A stretch of 64,000 nucleotides of DNA from Tilletiaria anomala UBC 951 (taxonomy: Eukaryota; Basidiomycota; Exobasidiomycetes; Georgefischeriales; Tilletiariaceae), in the NCBI RefSeq assembly GCF_000711695.1, contig NW_013546983.1:62001-126000 (forward strand), written 5' to 3'. Under the pieces are notes generated by a model, which saw nothing but the letters and a program-made list of their open reading frames with translations, did not search any database and was not told the origin of the DNA. The translations under genes and the position numbers were made by a program. Positions 31,109-43,500 of the stretch are shown piece after piece. The stretch's first letter is position 1. Each line of letters opens with the position of its first letter.

Positions 31109-34100
31109 TTAATCGCCAAAAAGAAGCTCGAGGTTCTCGAGAGTATCGCTCTTACCGCTGCCACTGAGAGCGTTGTTGATAAGCGCCGTCTTGCGGCGTT
31201 GAATAGCCATGATGCGCTCCTCTATAGAGTTGTTGATCAGGTAGCGATGCACGGTGACAGGTCGCGTCTGCCCGATGCGGTGGATACGATCGACGGCCTG
31301 GTCTTCTATTGATGAGTTCCACCAACAGTCGAGCAGGAAAACGTGATTGGCCGAAGTTACTGAGGGTGTGTAAGAAACAGGGTCAGTTCCGAATTGTGCA
31401 GTGCGAGTCATCTTCTAAAACCCACGGTTCAGGCCAACACCACCGGCACGCAACGAGATGAGCATGATCATCTGTCGCGGAGCGTCGCGGAATTCCCGAA
31501 GGACATCTTCCCTCTCACGCTGGGTGCTTGACCCATCCAAACGCACAAAGGCGAACTTGTTGCGCTTCAGTACAACCTCCACCAGGTCCAAGAAGCTGGT
31601 AAACTGCGAAAAGACGACCGCCTTCAACTTGGAATCACCCATGCGCAGTTCATTCAGCTGACTGACGAGCGCTTCAAGCTTGGTGCTGCTGCGGAAGTTG
31701 TTGCGACGTAGAAAGACAGCGGGTTGCGAGTGCGCAGACTCTTGCGTTCCTGGCGGCTTCCCGTCTACTTCACTGCCCTCGTCCTCGACTTCGTCGGCCG
31801 CTTGAACAGCCTCGGCGATCTTGTTGCGACGCGGACGAGTGCGGATGACCTCGATCAGATCCTCAGCAGAGACAGGTCCTTGGCGGCAGGTTGGGCAGGT
31901 CGGTTCCTTCCCCTTATCCTCACACGATTGGAGGAAGCCCATGACGCAGTCCTTGCAAGCGCTGTGCATGCACTTGGGTAGGAGGCAGCGGATCGTCATC
32001 TCTTCAAAGCAGAGCGGGCATGTACCGTCATCATCTGCGTCACATTTGTCGCTGACCAGGTCCTGCAGGACTTTGGCGGCGTATTTTTCACCCTCCTCCG
32101 ACGAGCTCGTGCTGCCGGATTGGAAACCTGCGACGAGCTTACGCAACTGACTGTTGACTTCGTCAGCCGGCACCTCGTCATCGTGAGCATCGCCTGTCGG
32201 TCCTTTGTCCTTGCCGAGCACCAGAAGAGGGTGGCAGACGGCCTGTCGAAGACGCATCAACACTGAAAAAATCAGACTGAAATTGCGGCCGAGCTGACCT
32301 GCAGCACTGAGGCGATCGTACTGGACGCGTGCGCGGTGGTAGACATTGTTGTAGATCTCACGCTCCTTTTCCGAAAAGTCGAGGTACTGGATGTCAAAGG
32401 TCTTCTGCGACAACTCGACGATTGGCCGGCCGTTCTTGTCCTTCATCCGCTTCTCCCTTCGCAACAACACCGACTCGAGCACGACTGCGACGACGTCAAG
32501 TGCCTTGGGATTCTTGTCCGCAAATGGTTTCGAAATGAACGAATTGAAGAAGCTGTAGTCGCCCCACGGCTCGACTTTGAGGAAGGCAAGCAAGCTATAC
32601 AGGTCGCTAAGGCGATTGACGATCGGCGTGCCGGTAATGCACCAACGGCGCTCCCCGATGAGGTCGCAGCACGCGCGGGCATTCTGCGAGGCGCGATTCT
32701 TGATGTTATGCGCTTCGTCGAGAATGATGCGCTGCCAGTCCACCACGAAGAGCGTCGCAGAATACGCAATGGTGTCCTCCTTTACGCCCTTGGCGACGAG
32801 ATCTTTGAATTTTGCATACTCCCGAGCAAGCGTGCCGTACGAGGTGATGACGACGTCGACATCGCCAGACTGCAGTTGATGCACGAGGTTGCCCTTGGAG
32901 TCGGCATAGTACAGCATGACGTTGAGCGTGCCCGCCTTGCTCGCGCGCTGCAGCTCGTCACTCCATTGCCCAATAAGCGTCATGGGCGCAACAACCAGCG
33001 TCGCTCTGCCGCGCTGAATACCAGAGCTTTTAGTGATGCGTCGGCGCACGGCCTCCGATGCCACTTTGCCGTTCGCAACGTGCGCGTCGCCAGCGTCATG
33101 CTCCAGCTTAGCCTTCTTGGAGTCACGCTTCACGTCCTCTTCTTCGTCCTGCTCGTCTGCGCAGCTATCGGCTTCATCTGCCGAAGGGCGGTTGGCATGA
33201 ATCAGACTGGCGACCATGATCGTCTTGCCGAGACCCATCTCGTCAGCGAGAATGCCACCACGGGCGCCCTTGCTAGCGCGCTGGAACTCGAAACTGAGAT
33301 CGCCAGTGTAAGGGTTGAAGTAGAAGCTGCGCTGGGTAGACTCGAGCAGAGCCGATGTGGCGATCGGATCCGTATCGTCTACTGGAAAAACGTACTCTTC
33401 CCATAGAGGATGAAGAGAGAGCTCACGCGCGTCGTCTCCTTCTCCTTCGTCTTTACGTTCCATGCTCTGCATCCAGCCGAGCGCTTGTTTTTGATATGGC
33501 CGTAGGCTGAGCGCGAACGTGTCGGGAGGGTCGACTTCAAGCAGATCACGGTCGAACGCCTGCGCTTTCTTGTAGACACGATCCAGCTCGCCTTCTTCGA
33601 TCTCGGTGCCATCCGCCGGGGCGTCACCCTCAGCCGTCTCCTCTTTTGCACACATCATCTCTTCAAATTTGACTCTTCCGCCGCCAGCGAGGCTGCTCGT
33701 CTTGCTGTCAGCAAGGTTGGTCTTGAGCTTAGCATAGCGCTCTGTCTTCACTGTGGAGCTGCTGACGTCGTCATCCTCTGTCAAGTCAACGGTCTGGCTG
33801 CTGCTCTGCGTTTGTTGCTCCCCGGCGCGAAGATTGGCCGCATTTTGCGTGACAGAGTTGGGAGGCGAGATGCTCTTCTTCCTGGGCGCGACCTTTGCTT
33901 CGACGCTACCACCATCGAGTTTGATCGCGTTCTCGCTGCCAAGCAAGTCGCCTTTGGACTTGTATTGTTTCTCCAGCACGTTGCTCGAACGCACTGGCTT
34001 GAGGTCACACCTGTTGAACAGCCTAAGCAGCGAGACTTTGCGCTCGCGCAGCCGTTTCTCCATGGGCGTCTCCTTACCTTCGCTCCAGCCGGCGAACACT

Positions 34101-35353
34101 GGCTCATCGCCATCCGGGTCGATACCCCTTGCCTTGAGCGCAGAATCGTAGGTGAAGAGATCCGCGCGCAGATAGGCCTTGACTTGCAGGACCATGTCCA
34201 CTCCGGTCGTCAACACTTCAGGACAGATGACGACAGATGCTTCGAACGTGGCGATCTCTTGGTCTATCAGGCGAGAAAGCGATCTTGCATACTCTTGGTG
34301 GATTCTTCCCACCTCGAAGCCTTTTTTGACGCGGAAAAGAACGTAAGATGATATCGATGTAGGACGCAAATGAAGAGCTGACCCACCCTTTTTATTGGTG
34401 AAGCGGATTAGGAAATTGTCTTTCTCCTTTTGCGGCTTCTTTTTCGGGCCAAAATTGAGTTTAGTCTGCTTCTTATCTGACGAGGTGGCGGTACCGTTGC
34501 TCCCTTGCGGCTTTTTGTTGGGATTCACTCGAACAATCTGCACGCAATCTCCCTCCCTGATGTAGTCCCTGCCTTTAACTGTACTCCAACCCTGGACGAT
34601 AAAAGTGCCAATGTATCTTCGCGTCCAATTATTTGCCTCACGCGCGGCTGTGAGCTTGCGCTGATGCCGTTCCCTTGCAGTCTCGGGTGTGCGATTACCA
34701 AACGTCGGCTTGGTCGGCGAGTCGTCGATGGTGATGGTATACGACCGCTTCTTGTCCGTGCTCGTGGAAGAAATGTCATTAAGCTTGACATCCTCGCTTT
34801 GCGAGAATGTGGATGTTGTGAGATAAGCCTCGGCTAAGGGGGGACTCGGATGAAAGAAGGACATTTCGGCGTCATGCGATTCTTCCTTCTTGGCTTTCGG
34901 CAGCTCGACCTCGTCATCGTCTTCGGCCATGCCTCGGAAGAGGGACGTGTCAGCCTGATCCCGGAAGTCTGACCCCTCCTTGATGTGAAGGATCCCGTTA
35001 TATTCTTCCTGCTTGACTGGCTCTGGCTTCAACTTGGGCTCGTTTCCCTTGATCGGGGAAGAGATTTCAGTCGGAGCGGTCTGCATCGTGTCGCAGTCAT
35101 CGTCGTCGTCCGCATCGCCGCCGCCACTTTCCATGACATGGGAATATTCGTCATTATGCGGCTGAGGCGAGGATGAGTTCAGCCCAGATTGATCCAATGC
35201 ACGAGACGCCAATGACCCCGCTCCCGAGTCCAGCTGGTTCTCTTGGAAAACGCGTCGAGGAGATGGTCTCGGCGAGGAGTCGAAGAAGTCGCGGTCGGGG
35301 GGTGGTGGCTGCGCATAGGCAGCGCCAATCTCTGGCGTCGCCTGCTCATTCAT
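31109..35353 (-). CDS. RAD5: RAD5/HLTF-type DNA repair protein (HIRAN, SNF2 ATPase, RING)
   Basis: Three exons: 35353-34387, 34320-31426, 31359-31109; 1370 aa. The first ATG is at 35353 (MNEQATPEIGAAYAQ); an upstream GTG is ignored. Order of domains: acidic N-terminus, HIRAN (~240-390; IGTFIVQGWSTVKG, FLIRFTNKKGFEVGRIHQEY), SNF2 N-lobe with Walker A GGILADEMGLGKTIMVASLI (~680) and Walker B region IILDEAHNIKNR, an inserted C3HC4 RING (CPLCFEEMTIRCLLPKCMHS, then CPTCRQGP, ~1085), and the helicase C-lobe ending LISLRAGGVGLNLTSANH and DRIHRIGQTRPVTVHRYL. Rad5/HLTF promotes error-free lesion bypass by PCNA polyubiquitination and fork reversal. A SUMO-interaction-like TVDLTEDDD lies ~490. The first intron (34321-34386, 66 nt) is in frame and stop-free; HIRAN homology supports removal. 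Confidence 0.95.
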
Positions 35354-36003
35354 TTTGAGCTGCGGAAGACGCCGTCTTGGGAGCACACAATCAACTTCCC
35401 GCCGCCCTTGGCCTTTAGATTAGATCAAGCAGAAGGAAGGGTGGAAGATGAGGTCCGGCGTGGGTACTTTACACATATAGTGGGTGGCGAAGCGAGTCGC
35501 GTCGCGTTGCATGGCTAACACGCCAAAAATCGACACTGGCCCAGTGCCGAGAATCAGGCACGCCTGAAGTCATCTTCTGTCGGCTGAGCCGGAGCTCCCG
35601 CAAGCACATCAAATCTCTATACGTTGACAAGGACCATCCATTGACAATGACTTGAGCTTCACGTTTCACTCTTGCGTTCACAACTGACTCTTCCTTTCGG
35701 GCAAGCATGATGCATCATTGCATGAAATACGAAGGACCATGACAATACAGAACTTTGCAGCAGCAAGCGGAACAGAAAAATAGTGTGATGCCGAGAAATG
35801 GGTCTAGTATGCCGGAGAAAGATGACAGAGAGCCAATCTGGACCGAATTACCGGAGTAGCGCAAGATCGGCGAGGTATAACAGTTGGCCAGCACTTGAGT
35901 TGCAGATGAAAGCGAGCGTAGCGAACGGACAGACGGATGGACGGATTGGACGAGCACCCGACCGACTGACAGCTCTCGAGAGCAGAGCTAGAGGTGTGCC
36001 CGC
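35354..36003. other. Intergenic region, promoter of RAD5-type gene plus unassigned sequence
   Basis: No gene is supported in these ~650 bp. About 35925-35953 holds a degenerate ACGGAY-type short repeat. It forms the edge of the gene-poor island that ends at 40583. Confidence 0.35.
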
Positions 36004-36728
36004 AATTGTGCAACGAGATCAACAGTGGAGTGTTCTCGATGTTGTCAATGTGAGGACCATAAAGAGCTCCGGAGAAGGATTGGGGATGCTAAGAAGCCTC
36101 CGGAGAAACATATTCGAGTTAACCTTGAACACGGCCGTGTCGATGTTGTAGAAAGTCGAGCCACTGATCTTGAACTCGATCACTTTCCTGTCCTTCTCGC
36201 CCTGGAAGAATGTGTCGACGGTGATGTTGCACCAGTGCAGCGTGCCCGCGGTAGACCTAACTAGGGTGTTGAAGAAGCACAAGAAGATGAACCCGTGAAA
36301 TTGAAGATCGAGTGGAAGGCGCTTTCGTACAGCGTGCTGATGTTGGCGTCACTGCCTTGCAAAGCCTCTTCTCCCAGCCAGTCGCGATGACTTTAGCTAG
36401 ACAAGCGCAAGTGAGCAGGGGTGATAGCTGAGATCAAGTGATATGTCAGACGCCCCGGAGTGATTCCCGAGGGGTGTAAAGGTAGATAAAGTTTAGATCC
36501 GCACCGCCGATCTGAGTGTTGACGCCGTAAAAGTTGGAGATGGTGAGAACATAGGTGGACCTTTTTGGTGACCGCAAGGATGGGTAGGAAGCTAAGGTCA
36601 TCGTACGAAGAGACATCCTTCGCCTTGTACGTGACATGCTCGGCAATCGAAAGAGCAGAGACGAGCGTGGCGGAGCGCAGGGCGGCGGTGGTGAGGGCCA
36701 GCGTGACGGCGTAATTGACGGACCTCAT
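36004..36728 (-). pseudogene. Putative secreted-protein gene, reading frame apparently disrupted
   Basis: ATG at 36728 opens MRSVNYAVTLALTTAALRSA and a hydrophobic stretch, a convincing signal peptide. A TATATA box (36865-36870) and a pyrimidine-rich leader precede it by about 140 bp. The first frame runs to ~36560 (SSYDDLSFLPILAVTK) and protein-like sequence then continues one frame over (STYVLTISNFYGVNTQIG, GADLNFIYLYTPRESL). After a possible intron it resumes as DWLGEEALQGSDANISTLYE, then in another frame STAGTLHWCNITVDTFFQGE, KVIEFKISGSTFYNIDTAVF and finally LYGPHIDNIENTPLLI. At the first switch the two frames abut at an A5 run with no room for an intron, so either a one-base indel, an assembly error or decay is implied. 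I do not recognise the family. End coordinate is approximate. Confidence 0.4.
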
Positions 36729-36864
36729 TGTCGATGTTGACGAAAGAGAAAGCTTGGAAGGAGCAGGAAAATGGAGGCAAGGGATGCGAGATGAAGAAGC
36801 GAAATCAATGGATGATGGAGAGGGAGTAAGAAAGGGAACGCATAAGTAGTGCCGATCAGCTGAA

Positions 36865-36870
36865 TATATA
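36865..36870 (-). promoter_or_regulatory. TATA box of the putative secreted-protein gene
   Basis: TATATA on the minus strand about 137 bp before the ATG at 36728, followed by a CT-rich leader without upstream ATG. This is the clearest core-promoter arrangement in the window. Confidence 0.5.
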
Positions 36871-37279
36871 CGAAGAGTTCAAGCAAGAGTCATGTTTGTC
36901 ATCCTCGAGGCAGGTAGGCCGGTTAGGAAGTAGATGTCCCCGGGCTCGCTTTGCGAGTAGCAGCTGTGAGACGCGATGCTGCAAGGGATGTTGCACGAGT
37001 GAGAAAAAGCAGGCGAAGCACTCTAATCGAGCTAACTCAATCTTTCAAACCTCCACAACGAGAAGCTTCTTTGCAATTGCCGAAGTTTGCCCTTCTGCGA
37101 GCTGCCTTGAAAGGACATTTAGATCTGTTTCGAAGTGCAACGCCGATGCCGGTGTAGAGACACGCAGTGATCGCTTTTGAGCAGATTGGGAACAAGTGGA
37201 CCTCAAGGTACATACTCCGGCGTAGACTTGTAACTCTGACCAGTAATTTGAGAGGTACATGGCATGCAGCTTGCTAGGA

Positions 37280-37538
37280 TCAGGAATGGGCATTTTCGAA
37301 TTCATTGTGCGCTTCAGCTTTAAGCATTTGAAGAAGCCGAGTCACTGAGGACAGTGGAAGCGGGTCGTAGCTGAACAATGCCATGGGATATGGTAAAAAA
37401 CTGCTGAACTAAATCATAGTCTGTCAGCATGTGCTGCTGATGTGCCTCTTCTCACCATGGCTTCCATGCATGGCTGCCGCCAGAGAAGAAAGTTCGAGCG
37501 GGGAAACGATCGTAGGTCTCAATCAGCGAGTATTTCAT
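37280..37538 (-). CDS. Possible small two-exon protein of unknown function
   Basis: ATG at 37538; exon 1 37538-37456, a 52-nt intron with consensus donor GTGAGA, a branch-site-like GCTGAC and acceptor TTCAG, then exon 2 37403-37280; 68 aa. The product begins MKYSLIETYDRFPARTFFSG and ends with KAEAHNEFENAHS. Composition is protein-like on both sides of the intron and the phase is maintained, which is the main reason to list it. It might equally be the 3' end of a longer gene whose upstream exons I cannot place: coding-like frames continue up to ~37700 on this strand. No family recognised. Confidence 0.3.
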
Positions 37539-40500
37539 GATAGATCGTGACCAATATCGGCCTGATGCAAGTGAGCAAGCGATCCTTGACGCGTGATTGG
37601 GCAACGGCACTCTCATTCGAATCTTTAACCGGAATACTGAACAGAAGAGGATCGGAAAGTGCGCAAATTGAAGGAGGCATTGGTCTGCATGCCGTATGGC
37701 CCTGCAACTGGCCTACCAGGTTCTGCTTGTATCGGCACGGCGATAGAGGTGTGGAGATGCGATGATGTTAAGCTTGAAAGCACGGCAACATGGCGAGAGA
37801 GAAGTGCAAGCTGTTTTTTCGAGTTTTGGTCATGCGACCGAAAAGGAGGAGTGATGTGAGCGTGCTGCATTGTAAGAAGATAGAAGCAAGCCCATTTCTC
37901 ACCGTCGTATTCAACAGCAATGATTGGCACCGGCTTCCTTCCAGATTGTATCAAGCCTGTCCGTCGCATTTGCATGCAAAATACCAGCATCACAAAAGGC
38001 AAATGCACAGCACGCTCATCAACTGATGTACATCTCGACGTTAACAAGAAAGGGGCTTTGGAGTGGCGCTGGAAGCCGACGCGCTGATGTTCAATGTAGG
38101 GGTGCTGTGGGGTGCCGGGGTGGTGTCAAACCTGGGAAATGGGTCAATGGGAAGCTGTAAGGCTTGTACCGATGAACTCCTCGCGCGCCTCACCTGGCTC
38201 GCCACCGTCTGCAATCAGCAAACACTGCCTGTTGCGAAAAGCATTCAAGGTTACAGACCGAGTCTTTGGGAACGGCCTCCCATCGACCAGCTCAGTGGAA
38301 TAAATTCGACGACTTAATTCATCTGCATCTACTCAGCGGGGCTCCGCAGTACGCAGAATAAGTGTCGCCGAGTAGGCTTTGAAGGCATGAACATGCAGAT
38401 CGCCAGGTTCTCCGCACTCCACGCATCTCATTTAATAACCTTGCCGCTCGTGCCCATTGGGCACCAACCTGCGAGAGCTGGGTACCGCTGACCACCTTGG
38501 TGTCAGTGCTACCATGCCGCCCGACAGAGACGACCACGCATCTTCGCCTCGAGGATCGACGGTAACATTTAGCCCTGCTGCTCAACTGGCTGTAATTTCT
38601 TGCTAGTCCGCACTCTACACGCAGCAACGACAGCCAGGAGCCGTCGCCTGATTCGTGACTCCTTGTGAGCTGTACACTACAGGGCCCACGTGGCGTGATC
38701 GTTGTATGACAAGGGCAGGTTCTTATGCCCCCGCGTGTGCTTTCAAGTTGGGCCTCAGACGCCTCAAGTGATTATAATAAATAGGGTTATGAACTACTGA
38801 GCTCTTGAGGCTCTACATGGCAGTTATATAGAACTGGTATGTTTAACCCGCCGCCCCGTCCCCAAAATTTTCACCATTTGTGTTGACGTTGGCGAGTAGG
38901 GTGGTGCACGCTGGGCCGCTGATCACGATACAGGACGGGCATTCTTCCACACTCGCATCGCATTGGCTCTGGAACAGCACACGCCATTGGTGCAAGCGCT
39001 GTGTTATCATCGCTCACTTTTGGGCACGCAGGCTGGGAACATCGGAAAGCTATAGTGTCGGAAGCAGAGAAACCGGATGACAGTCACGTTCTGGGCAGAG
39101 AATGACGGGCAGGGAATGCGTGGGAGACTAGATATATATGCATTGAGGAATGTAATGAGTGAGATACATGTGGCGACTGCAATTTATGCGGCGCAAAATA
39201 GGGTTGCGCTCTCTCCCACAAAATGCGCTGTGGAATGTCAAACAGCGATGCTCGATGATCAATCGAGACTGAGCCCCCGGGCTGTGTTGGTCAACACTTT
39301 CCGCTGCTGCGGCCAAGCGCGACGGATGGCCGCTCCTGGTGACCACGGGCAGTCGGCCGGTGACAGCGATAGCGCCAGGCTGAGGTGGCAGATCAGTGAG
39401 CATGCAAGCCTGCAGCTCGTCATGAAGCTAGCAGCGAGATCGGCAAGGGTGGCAATGCAATGCGTCCGGATCCTTTCGTCCATCTAATCGGAGCAAGGAA
39501 CAGCCATTGGCTCCGTGCCAGCCCAGCGCCACTGTGCCTTGTGGCGGTGTACCCCCTCTTTTAGCCATAACACCGATGCTTGCTACGTATGCATTGCGTA
39601 TGTATTTATTATATACACGCCGGCCAGCGCGAGTCCGAGACGAAATCCTCTTATGCAAGAGAGTGCCGAACAGCAGACAGCCTCTCAGAGGCCCCTGGGT
39701 GAATTTTACACATGCTGGGCTGGAACTGGCAGGATAAGTCCAAAAGAATCTTCTTCCGCTCGCCTGGCAGGCAATGTACATGCAGCTACAGACCGATCTC
39801 TCTTGCTGATCGCTTCCCGCCTCCTCTGCGGGGTAGCTGGGTGCATTCGAGGGGAGAGAGAATGAGGGCCATTCACATTGTCATCGAGGCTGAGTAGGTA
39901 GCGAGAAGAGCTGGACTTGGTAGCCCGCGTCAGGTGTGTCCGTGGGACGTAGCTGCCGGTGCGTGCGTGCGTGGCTGTGGACAGAAAAGTGAGAGTAAAC
40001 AAACACACAGGAAAAAAAAGTTGAAACAGACTGGTCCAGTGCCGTGCTATGACACGGACAGACGAACAGATATGAGTGAGCCAATGAAACATCGAATCGA
40101 ACAGCAATCGATTGATCGATCGCTCGATGGGATGGAGACAAGAAGATGGGACAGAGCATGCTAAAGCAATCCTTGGATGTTGCCATCGCTCCTCGTCGTC
40201 GTCAACGTCGCCGCCAGTTCACGTGTAGCCTAAAGATCCTCGAGCATCGTACTCCCCACGACACGAGCGCTGCTTTACGATCCTGCCAGCCAACCCATCA
40301 CCCACGATGACCGGTTGACCGCGGGGAGCACTAGCGCTCCTCGCTCTCATTACCGAGCACGCCGGGTCGTTGCCGAGCCTCGTCTGTCCCCCAAGGTAGA
40401 CACACGACACCCATCTGCACGCGTCGTCTCGCCTCGCCTTGCGACAGAGCGAGGACGCGTGACACGGCAGCCATAAAGGCAGCAAGGGCAGAACGACTTC

Positions 40501-40583
40501 GCGGTTCTGCTGCCACAGCGCGCCTTGCCGCTTCAACGCACGGCCATTTGAAAGAACAGGAAAGTACGCATCCCTACGCAAAC
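37539..40583. other. Gene-poor stretch without a supported gene
   Basis: About 3 kb in which all open frames are short, start mostly at non-ATG codons and show no domain, although the genes on either side are densely packed. 40000-40583 is the promoter side of the large plus-strand gene and includes a GATC/ATCGAT-rich palindromic stretch at about 40106-40131. I looked for tRNA B-boxes, terminal inverted repeats and reverse-transcriptase motifs and saw none. Confidence 0.4.
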
Positions 40584-43500
40584 ATGCAGGGACACATCTA
40601 CGTCGACCTTGCGTGTGACGCCGCCCCCGTCGGGGGGCGTGCGGAAAACAAAGCCGCACTGGCACCCGCACCCAGATGGACGAACGTCTGGGCCGTCTTG
40701 CAATCCGACACATGTTCGCTGCTGCTGTACAAGCATGAGAACGAGAACGATGAGGACGAGGAACCGAGGTGCGTACGCCCCTGTCCCTCTTTGACGGACT
40801 TCAGCCCCCCGGCCGGGCGAGAAAGAGGCGCTGCACTGCGCTAGCCTGGCCTGACAGATTGACGGATTAACTAACCCCCCTGTATGACTGACACTGCTTC
40901 GCGCACGCATCCTGTAGACCACTCACGCCGGAGTCATCGCGCGCCGACGACAACCGCCAGCACAAGAATAAGAAGCACAAGCACTGCGTCGCACCGCTTC
41001 GCGTCGTCGACCTCACAGCATACGACGTGCTGCGCACCACGCCCACGCCCCCGTCCTCGCCTACGCCCAGCGGTGCCCTCTCTTCATCAGTAGCAGCAGC
41101 AGTAGAAGCTGCAGCGGCGCAGGCGACGCCAGAGGCACAGGAAGACGCGCAGGAAGGAGACTGGTATGTCACGCTTTCCCTTTCCCCATCCCAGTCCCCG
41201 TCCCCGTCCCCGTCGTCCGCAGCAGCGGCGCCGGCGACGATCCTGGTGCCCTCGGAGTCGTATCTGGTCAGCCACCACACAGAAGGAGCGGCGCCCTGCC
41301 GCTCCGACTTTTCCATCTTTCCCGCTTCGTTCTCGCTAGCGGCAGCAGACGCAAAGCCAGAGCCAGAGCCCGAAACACCAGCTGTCCCTGTTGCCGCGCG
41401 CCTGCCGCCTTCCTCGTGGCGCCAATTCCACTTTGGCGGCAGCAGGAGCATCCCACGCTCCGCGTCGTACTCGCATCCGCTCGTTTTCTCTTCCTCTGTA
41501 TCTCACGCCGCTGTCGCAGCTGTGCCAGAGGGCCAAGGCGGAGGCGACGTAGTAACAGCATGTACGCAGGCGAACCAACAGCAGCAGCAGCACACGTCGA
41601 GCATATGGACCCGCTCACCGCTCGCGCTCGCGATGCGCAGCCGGCAGCTGTACGCGCGCACGAGGGCCGGTGTTGGCAGGCCTAGCAGCAGCAGCGGCAG
41701 CGCGTCACGAGCGAACCATGGTGCGCGTGCCGCGCAGCATACGCATGACACCTGTGTCGCCGACGATGCACCGGCACTAAGTGCAGGTGCAGGCGCGCTC
41801 AAACACAAGCCGAGCCTCGCGCAGCGCGTCGCGGGCAGCATCGCGCCACAGAAAAAGCCACAGCGACCTGGCAGCTCTGCCGGCCGCCTCACCCAGAAGC
41901 GCACCGAGCCGGAGTGCGATGCTCGCTCCATCACCACCAACAACAGCAGCCACGACTTGAAGTCGTCCCCGCCAGATGCTACCACCGGTCAGCCACCAAG
42001 AAGGCACATCAAGCAGAAACCGAGTTTAAGCGGCCTCAGGCGCTGGTCGAGCCTGCTACGAGCTGCTGCGCCGACATCGTCGTCGCCAACGCATCATCAG
42101 CACCAGCAACACGCACGACATATAGCGCACCATCCCGAACATCGTTATCATTATCACCCACCCACATTCACCTTCCGCGTCCCGTCCTCACTCATGATGC
42201 AGCTGTGGGCCGAAGCGCTCTCGCCGCACCTCGCCGGCTCTACGGCGCGCGGGCCAGCCGCGGCGGCTGTCGTTCCGGTCGAGTTGGCCGCGTCTGCGTC
42301 TGCGTCTCCTGCGCCGACGCCGGCGCTTATGAGTAGGAGCACAAGCAGCAACTTCCTGCCACGCTCCGGCTCGCTGCAGCACTCCGCATCGTCTGGCTCC
42401 TTCTCACTGCTTGTGCCTGTCGGCCGGCAGGCGCACACGCGCCACCGAGCAGACGCATCGAGCTCCTCCCCCGCGTCCTCCCCCGCGTCTGCATTGGCAT
42501 CAGCAACGACATCGGCATTGCTCGGAAGCTGTTTGCTGCGTAGCAGGCCTTCGTCCATGTCAGACCTTGCGCTCGTCTCACAGTCACACCTAGCAGGCTC
42601 TGGCAACGCTTCCGCCGCGTGCGCTACGTCCATTGCTGCTCCTATGGCATCCTCGCGCCCAACAGGACACACACACTCGGCCACCGCTTCACCGCGCATG
42701 CCCGCGATGCCGCATCTCGGGTTGTCCAGCAGCCTCCTGGTTGCCTCATCCCGCAGCGGCAGCGGCGCCTCGATGTCCTCGCAGCAGCCCAGCCTCAACT
42801 CGTACGATTTTGGCATGAACAGCAGCAGCCCCAGCCCCAGCCCCGCATCGAATGCCACGTCGCTCGTGCATTGTACTGAGGCCGTGAGCAGCTCCGTGTG
42901 CGTTGGCAGCCTCTCGCCGCCTTTTCACGCCACCAGCTGCAGCAGCAGCAACTGCTACTGCTGCACCAGTTTTAGCAGCGGCATGGCAACTGCCACGTCG
43001 CACTTCAGCATCTGTACGAGCGGCGGGGGCGGCGGTGGCAGTAGTGCAGGCAGCATCAGGAGCGGTCGCAGCGGGCAAAAAGGCACTTCTGCTGGCATAG
43101 CTGTGTCCTCTCCGGCCAGCTCGCCGATGGAGGTTTTAGACGACGACGATGACTCGAGCGCTGCCACTCGCTACCAGCGCATATGCGAGGGAGGCAAGCC
43201 CATCTCGGCGCTCGCGCTGCTCAAATTGCGCCGAAGCAGCTCACTGCTCAACTGGAGCGCGTCCGACATAGCACCGCCGGTGGCAGCCGGAGGCTTGCTC
43301 GACGAGCACTGTAGCACGTCCAGCGCAAGCTCGTTGGGCCTCGGCTTAGAACTCGGTGTCGCACTTGACAGAGAAGATCGCCAGGCGACCATTTCATCCT
43401 CCTCATCCACATCCTCGCACCAAGATGCAGCATCGCTCAGCAGTAGCAGCAGTGTCAGCGGCGGCGGCAGAGGCTCAGCAGGCCGCTTTGCAGGCAACAT

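Noticed and set aside
32336-33406. 356-codon plus-strand open frame
   Set aside because: Entirely antisense to the ATPase core of the RAD5-type gene, whose motifs are unambiguous; composition is that of a shadow frame.
40106-40131. Palindromic ATCGAT/GATC cluster as a possible origin or inverted-repeat element
   Set aside because: Too short and isolated; no terminal repeats, target duplications or coding parts of a mobile element nearby.
35354-40583. Possible transposon or virus-like insertion explaining the gene-poor island
   Set aside because: No transposase, integrase, reverse transcriptase or capsid motif and no long direct or inverted terminal repeats were seen by eye.
42154-42858. 234-codon minus-strand open frame
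   Set aside because: Antisense to Ser/Ala-rich codons of the PH-like protein; caused by high G+C and repeated codons.
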